Shown piece by piece: positions 59,901 to 64,000 of a stretch of 64,000 nucleotides of DNA. The notes beneath the pieces are model-generated. The model ran no database searches. It had not been told where the DNA came from and was given only the letters and a program-made list of their open reading frames with translations. Made by a program: the position numbers and the translations under genes. This stretch comes from Bolinopsis microptera (Eukaryota; Ctenophora; Tentaculata; Lobata; Bolinopsidae). Each line of letters starts with the position of its first letter. Within the stretch, counting starts at the first letter, position 1. The DNA lies in assembly GCF_026151205.1 (NCBI RefSeq), contig NC_087080.1:15261337-15325336 (forward strand). The letters run 5' to 3'.

Positions 59901-61835
59901 TATCTAAATCTAATGAACTGTTGAATAATGGATTGTGAAATATTTTTAAATGGCAGCCATGTCCACATTCATCAGCAAAATTCCAAATCTCCAATGAAGG
60001 GTTTTACGGGTTTAAGTGAGTCTTCCGAACTCAAACACTAAAATAGTTAATCTACAGGTCTGATAGCATTCCTGTTAATAGGGTTCATCCCGATCATGCT
60101 TCAAGTTCAGAGCAGAAGGAAGTGCAGGAGAGTGTTCGGTAGAGTAGACGCGTGGATTGAGAAGAGCATTTCTGCTAGTTTGTCTTTCCGGGAAGAGGAC
60201 CGGATGCAGCTGCTGGACAAATACGCTAAGGTATTTGCAATTCTTTATTTAACTTTTATCACTTCTCATAAATGACATTTGCAATTAAACGGATGTCGAG
60301 CTTGGTGAAGCGATGGAGTATAGACATACGGGTAAATGCCTCACAGAATGGCTAGCCTCACAGAATGGCCAAATTTGTAAATGTTTTTGTAACTAATTTT
60401 TTATAAAAGACTGGTAGGTTTTGTGGATACCATATGAAACAAAAGTCTTCTGGCAACACTTCCTGTGGTGAAATCATTAACTAGGACCACATTTTCTGGC
60501 ATAAATATGACTGTTTATGTAGAAATTTTGAGCACTGAAAAATTTGTTTTCAAATTTTTGAACTAAGTTTACATTTTGGTGAGAACTTCTGGCACCAGTA
60601 TGACAGAAGATGTTCAAAGAATAGTATTCATCAAACAAAACGAACATTGTTCAATATAGGAAGAAAAAAATGCTAAAATGGCTACACGCCTCACAAAATG
60701 GCCAAAATATGCCTCACAAAATTTGTTTTCAAATTTTTGAACTAAGTTTGCATTTTGGTGAGAACTTCTGGCACCAGTATGACAGAAGATGTTTAAAGAA
60801 TAGTATTCATCAAACAAAACGAACATTGTTCAATTTAGGAAGAAACAAAATGTTAAAATGGCTAAACGCCTCACAAAATGGCCAAAATATGCCTCACAAA
60901 ATGGCCAAAATTTAAAACTCCTTTTATTCAATGAAACCATAAGTCTAAAGTATTCACAAGCTATTTATCATACAATAACACCCCAGATGGAGTGTTTTTA
61001 CAGCCGAATGAAGGTTATAAATCATGAAATCAGGGAATATGAACAACGCCACACAAAATGGCCATTTTTGGTGTAGGAAATTATGCCCTTTTTATTCAGT
61101 TCTAAGAAATTTCACCTATATAGGGGTGTTAACAAGGCATATTAATACCAGCAGCATGCCTGAAACAAGAGCCAAAGGTTTTAGAAAAATAAAATTTTCT
61201 CGTTTTCTTTTTTTTTTGCCATTTTGTCAGGCATTTTTTCTTTTTTGTGAAATAATTTTTCACAGCTCAGTTTTTTCGTGAGTTTTAGGTTATTACCCCA
61301 TTCCTTAATAGGTTTTCTAAGAACGTGTGGTGATAGAAATTTAAAAAGTATCTCCATCAACAAAATTATAGAAATTCAGATTTAGCCATTCTGTGAGGCA
61401 TGTTTTTTTGGAGGAAGATTTTCCGGCCAATTTTTCTCAAAGAAAAAATGGTTATGAGATTAAATGAACCCCCGGGAAGAAAAATATGAGTGTCAACTTA
61501 GCTTCTTATGAGATAAAAACTAGAATAAAGTGTGTTTTGTGACTTTGAGAGACCTTCCTTTTTTTTGGCCATTCTGTGAGGCAAATACCCGTAGTCTAAT
61601 TAATCTGTGTTAGTGTTACTATATTTTCTCGACCAATAATAGCAGTAACATGTATGCTATAATACTGATACAGTGTACGATTATTGAAAACCCCCCTCAG
61701 TTGCGTGACGTCATGACAATGACACCGTACTACAGTTCCTGGTGGAGCCGGACCTGGGTGGTTGCCGTGGTTACCGTCATTTGTACTCTCCTCTTCATTC
61801 TGGGAATCATATCTGCGTTCTCTGTTGCGCACTAA
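47920..61835 (+). CDS. AAAP-family amino acid transporter, 14 exons
   Basis: A multi-pass transporter of the amino acid/auxin permease superfamily (relatives of SLC32/36/38). Substrate is unknown. Exons: 47920-47985, 48076-48141, 48215-48409, 48797-48870, 49205-49352, 51888-52045, 52274-52373, 52675-52786, 53110-53238, 59229-59308, 59458-59599, 59774-59899, 60058-60230, 61701-61835. All phases join and give 567 aa. TM1 has the family look (FIMSINFIIGAGFFSMPYVF). Later come RKFEFTELMEVFFGK, AYATIFASTWSLVIPYN, HEGIPMIAQPARDKKNLHKL and a C-terminal helix WVVAVVTVICTLLFILG, for about 11 helices. A CTTTCAG acceptor lies 1 nt before the ATG. Exon 2 (47920/48076 linkage) is the least certain. Introns 6 and 10 appear to start with GC. 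Exon 5 ends in a large donor array, and intron 9 (6 kb) hosts an antisense gene. Confidence 0.85.
48749..48796 (+). repeat. tandem ACTGTGTTTTAA repeats ending at the exon 4 acceptor
   Basis: Three copies of AACTGTGTTTTAA (the last two with CC) lead directly into the acceptor AACCAG of transporter exon 4, so the pyrimidine tract and splice site are part of the repeat. Confidence 0.75.
49328..51724 (+). repeat. 46 bp x ~52 array carrying copies of the exon 5 5' splice site
   Basis: The last ~24 coding nt of exon 5 (ATTATTACTGCTTCTTTGAT plus TATT) and its donor GTGAGTTTTCTGTATCGGTTGG form one unit that repeats head to tail. Donor-like GTGAGT/GTAAGT sites recur every 46 bp from 49353 to 51699 (51 steps). 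The units differ mainly at AATATT/ATTATT, GTGAG/GTAAG and a few single bases. Only the first donor keeps the reading frame into exon 6. Extension hits TGA in the third unit, and use of donor 2 shifts exon 6 into a stop. Confidence 0.95.
52941..53097. mobile_element. 157 bp MITE, family 1 (copy 2), ending 12 bp before an acceptor
   Basis: The left end TATAGGGTGTACCACAGAAA and the right end (reverse complement TATACAGGGTGTACCACAAA) form inverted termini. The inner sequence matches the fragment at 3292-3398. It lies in transporter intron 8, and its right terminus (GTACACCCTGTATA) occupies the pyrimidine-tract region just before the exon 9 acceptor CCACTACCCAG (AG at 53109). Confidence 0.85.
53214..53311 (+). 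repeat. 53 bp tandem duplication of exon 9 end plus donor
   Basis: TTCGCTGGTGCCCTGTCTTT and CGCTTGTAAGTCTTAACTTT followed by ACTTG occur at 53214 and again at 53267. Each copy contains 25 nt of exon and an identical GTAAGT donor (53239 and 53292). Use of the second would read GCT TGT AAG TCT TAA and stop. Confidence 0.9.
54181..54582 (-). CDS. small secreted PAN/apple-domain protein, nested antisense gene
   Basis: Two exons on the minus strand inside transporter intron 9. Exon 1, 54582-54510, encodes a signal peptide (MEKICHVFIMLVFMPPPSS) and ends in phase 1 before GTAAGG. Exon 2, 54410-54181, begins after ACACAAG and encodes one domain ending NLDCGG*. The product is about 100 aa. After the leader there are six cysteines (residues 27, 51, 55, 61, 74, 98) in the PAN/apple pattern, with DCLSKC, DDCKSVG and the typical CYLKRKR strand. 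PAN domains bind proteins or carbohydrates, so an extracellular adhesion or recognition role is likely but unproven. An AG lies 18 nt before the ATG. A donor-like GAG|GTTAGT overlaps the stop, so the gene could continue. AATAAA on the minus strand lies near 53.72 kb. Confidence 0.75.
54829..54925. mobile_element. small foldback MITE
   Basis: The left arm GTATTTTGGGGTATTATGGG and the right arm CCCATAATACCCCAAAAGTA pair after a ~50 bp centre that also contains CCCCATAATA. It is in transporter intron 9, upstream of the antisense gene. No target duplication was identified. Confidence 0.65.
56247..56447. repeat. multi-branched hairpin element
   Basis: An imperfect outer stem (56247-56285 with 56409-56447, CATGAGGGCGG against CCGCCCTCA..G) encloses three consecutive strong hairpins. 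These are 56291-56332 (TCGTATAGCAC with GTGCTATACGA around GGGCCC-GTT-GGGCCC), 56335-56371 (ATATCTCC with GGAGATAT) and 56375-56403 (AATATTGCACGCG palindrome). It folds like a cloverleaf of ~200 nt. GC-rich stems in an AT-rich intron suggest a foldback-type element. The short frames on both strands here mirror each other and are not genes. Confidence 0.7.
57455..57535. repeat. ~75 bp direct repeat, second copy at 58328-58395
   Basis: CCGATCACAAAGCAGGCAAA with the following CCATCA..TTCTGTACTGAG and AGTAGTTT recurs about 870 bp downstream with small deletions. A shorter pair (ACTAGCAGGAACCCGTCTA, at about 57269 and 57963) lies in the same intron, suggesting one diverged local duplication. Confidence 0.75.
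59131..59228 (+). repeat. triplicated 3' splice site before transporter exon 10
   Basis: CTACT.TAGTATTTCAGGTGCG and GTTCTAAGACAAGTGTG occur twice, then CTACTGTACTATTTCAG|GTACGGTC opens exon 10. The acceptor AGs are at 59149, 59190 and 59228. From the upstream acceptors the frame reads TGT GCG TTC TAA, a stop, so only the third gives the full protein. Confidence 0.85.
60321..61598. mobile_element. 1.28 kb element with ~32 bp inverted termini in the last intron
   Basis: The left end TAGACATACGGGTAAATGCC plus TCACAGAATGGC matches the reverse complement of the right end (TAGACTACGGGTATTTGCCT...). The interior contains several GCCTCACA(A/G)AATGGCC words in both orientations and a ~178 bp tandem duplication (about 60541-60715 and 60720-60895). 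No transposase was recognised. The short frames inside are repeat-rich. It is probably a non-autonomous DNA transposon. Superfamily and target duplication are unresolved. Confidence 0.75.
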
Positions 61836-62050
61836 AGAGCCAGGAGGAGGTCATTCGCCGGCCCGAAAGTACTTTTCAAGAATATCCAGAATTTAAACTG
61901 AGGACTTTATATTAGCAATTGGCGATAGTTGACAAAAATCCTAAAGGGCCGGTTCATATAACTGTCTCATTCTCAATGACCATGACACGTGAGCTGGGAA
62001 GTCTTTAAAGTGAGCTGGGAAGTCTTTAAAGTGTAAAGATAGCTGTTTTA

Positions 62051-62056
62051 ATAAAA
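62051..62056 (+). promoter_or_regulatory. poly-A signal for the transporter
   Basis: AATAAA lies 216 nt after the transporter stop codon, a usual distance for a short 3' UTR. Confidence 0.5.
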
Positions 62057-62290
62057 GAGCCACATTTAGTGGAGTATGTGCTGTTTTAGTTTAGGGTGTA
62101 TTGATTCAGTTTTGCTTGTGTCAAAGAGCTATGAATTACTGTACTTACAATCAAGTTATTTTCATTCAGGATTATATTACAATATAATAATCATGTTGTC
62201 AGAATTGTTAGATCGAGATTTAGAATTACTGTACGAACTCACGACAATTTAATTAATTTACGAGTTTTACTAAGTGCACCTTAGAAATTC

Positions 62291-62627
62291 TTGTCATACG
62301 TTGTATGACCCGCCGCGCACGAGTGCGCGGCTCCCCCTGTATCGTAGAAACTCTACAGGGGTGAAGCGACAGGGGTCACCGCGATAGTGGGGGTCACCGC
62401 GTGATACAAAGAAATTCATCTAGTCTCGATAAGTAGCCCAGAAATTGTTGTCAGACGGCCAGACGTTGCCCGACTCCTGACTCATCATCTCATCGGGCCG
62501 GCGGAGATGGAGGGTGCATTTGTATCACGTGGTGACCCCCACGGTCGCTTCACTATAGTGAAGCGTCTTCGACGCTACAGGGGGAGCCGCGCACTTCGTG
62601 CGCGGCGGGTCATACAACGTATGACAA
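62291..62627. mobile_element. 337 bp TIR element with nested hairpins
   Basis: TTGTCATACGTTGTATGACC opens the left arm and its complement closes the right. The arms match discontinuously for about 110 bp to TTTGTATCACG. Within the arms are further hairpins: GCCGCGCACGAGTGCGCGGC, CCCCTGTA..TACAGGGG and the perfect palindrome CGCTTCACTATAGTGAAGCG. The centre (~110 bp) is unique. There is no coding capacity and no clear target duplication. Its style is like the 56.2 kb hairpin element. Confidence 0.75.
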
Positions 62628-62877
62628 GGGTGCATGCGAAGCCGAACAAAGAAATTGGAGAATGGAGATGGAGCATGAATTTACGACCCAGCAAATGGCA
62701 AACCTTACTGTTGCGTCTTCACAGCGTGTTCGAGCGCCCGCTTAAGCTTATTGCACGCGTAACGCATTCCAGCTTCACGTAACACAATTCAGCCAACCAG
62801 GGGACATGATTATGAATCTGCAAAGTTAAAGTTGCAAGCTTTTATTTAATTTTTTTAAATTGAAATGAAACTTTTTT

Positions 62878-62965
62878 TTATTAAAATTAAACTTTTTTTT
62901 ATTAAAATGAAACTTTTTTTTATTAAAATGAAACTTTTTTTATTAAAATGAAACTTTTATTTATT
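62878..62965. repeat. ~24 bp AT-rich repeat, about 4 copies
   Basis: Units of AAACTTTTTTTTATTAAAAT plus GA repeat head to tail, with slight variation in the T-run length. Confidence 0.85.
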
Positions 62966-64000
62966 GAAATAACTTATATAGTAATAAATTTCCCCTGAAA
63001 AAAAAATCATTTTTACGAGACGAAAATTTTGCAAAAAACCGGAAGTATCTATCGCTATCTCCAAACTCTTTTCCTTTTGGAATTAAGCCGCCCCACTGGC
63101 ACTACCCCAGCCAGTATTCAGTAGGGTTTCCTGGAGAGTAAAACTCTTAAAATATTCGTCCCAAACTTAAATGTTGGCCGTCGACGAGTCCAACTAGAAC
63201 TTCATGTTCAATATTAACTTTAGTTCAGGTTAAGGTTTGCCCTAACGTGTAACGGGTGATATAACTCGTAAAAGATTTGTTCCAAATATTACCGCGTCGA
63301 TGAGTCCAACTCGGCGCGCGTCCTGGTAGGTTATAAACCTACAAGGTTTGCCAGGCTTGCTAGTCTATTTTCGATTTTCTTACGTATATAAATGTATATA
63401 TGTAAGAAGCTCGAAAAAAGCGCCGCGCAAAGGGATTGGCGTACCGTATCCTTCACATCACACATGTCACAGCTAATTAGCAATGGATTGTGGATTGATT
63501 TACATAACTTGCTAGTTTATTGCTTTGCACTTATATGCAAGAAGCTCGAAAAGGGCAAATAAAGATAAATTAAACACGTCTGGTAACACATTGTTAAGAT
63601 TTTGCAAGGAAGAGGAGCATTTTGTATAATGCATAGCACAGCGCCGTAGCATGTGCCATCGAGAAGAAAGTGGCGCGGGCTAATTCGAAGAAATTTAGAC
63701 GAGTAACATCCGTCAACCCAGTAATGCATAGCTACAATCTTGCAAAGAATTAATTTACGAAAAAAAAATATTTGACGAAGAAGCATTAATTTGACGCGCA
63801 GCATGGCCCACTAGTGCATCGCGCTACAAGCGTATGCAGTATGATGGATCGAATATTAATAATTAAATAAAAATATTATTAAATTGACTTTGTATAATAT
63901 TGTTTGAATGAAAATTATGAACATGGAATTTTATAAATTTTATTTTATTATTTAATTTGAAATTAAAATATAATTAAACCTTTTTTTCCGGATATAAATT

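Larger units (their letters stand above)
61836..64000. other. 3' flank of the transporter without a further gene
   Basis: Apart from the poly-A signal, the hairpin-rich TIR element at 62291-62627, the ACTTTTTTTTATTAAAATGA repeats at 62878-62965 and the dispersed repeat at 63660-63717, I see nothing coding. The 91-codon frame at 62507-62782 starts in the TIR arm, and the 95-codon minus-strand frame at 63517-63804 overlaps a repeat. Confidence 0.45.

Overview
The window is nuclear DNA from an animal. It is AT-rich, its genes are split into many small exons with GT-AG (and some GC-AG) introns, and it is crowded with microsatellites, minisatellites, MITEs and retroposon remnants. Two clear multi-exon genes lie on the + strand: a Shaker-type voltage-gated K+ channel at about 36.4-43.1 kb and an AAAP-family amino acid transporter at about 47.9-61.8 kb. 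A small secreted PAN/apple-domain gene sits antisense inside a 6 kb intron of the transporter. Several starts have a 3' splice site 0-20 nt before the ATG, which fits spliced-leader trans-splicing (or very short 5' exons). With the intron-rich Shaker channel this suggests an early-branching animal such as a ctenophore or hydrozoan. The taxon is a guess.

Layout. 1-8.2 kb: repeats plus a weak chain of small phase-compatible exons (gene A). 8.2-11.7 kb: nothing recognisable except a short minisatellite. 11.75-14.18 kb: three tandem copies of an ~806 bp unit ending in a hairpin plus CTGG|T, resembling a rolling-circle (Helitron-like) terminus. 15.5-18 kb: three small in-phase exons (gene B) and a duplicated ~195 bp block. 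18-36 kb: mostly non-coding, with minisatellites, a hAT-type MITE and isolated candidate first exons at 19.08 and 25.26 kb. 36.4-43.1 kb: K+ channel. 43.1-47.9 kb: its 3' UTR, dispersed repeats and a LINE remnant. 47.9-61.8 kb: transporter with the nested antisense gene. 61.8-64 kb: 3' UTR, a hairpin-rich TIR element and AT-rich repeats.

The most unusual signal is that tandem duplications sit on splice junctions. Transporter exon 5 ends inside a 46 bp x 52 array in which every unit carries a copy of the exon end and its 5' splice site. Smaller tandem copies straddle or abut about nine other junctions in the two main genes. By hand reading, use of the duplicate sites I checked would bring in premature stops. 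The K+ channel also has two alternative terminal exons, each encoding the selectivity-filter end, S6 and a different C-tail. No protein-coding or RNA gene was recognised in the remaining intervals. All exon boundaries were inferred by eye from splice consensus, reading phase and protein-family fit, with no alignment or transcript data.
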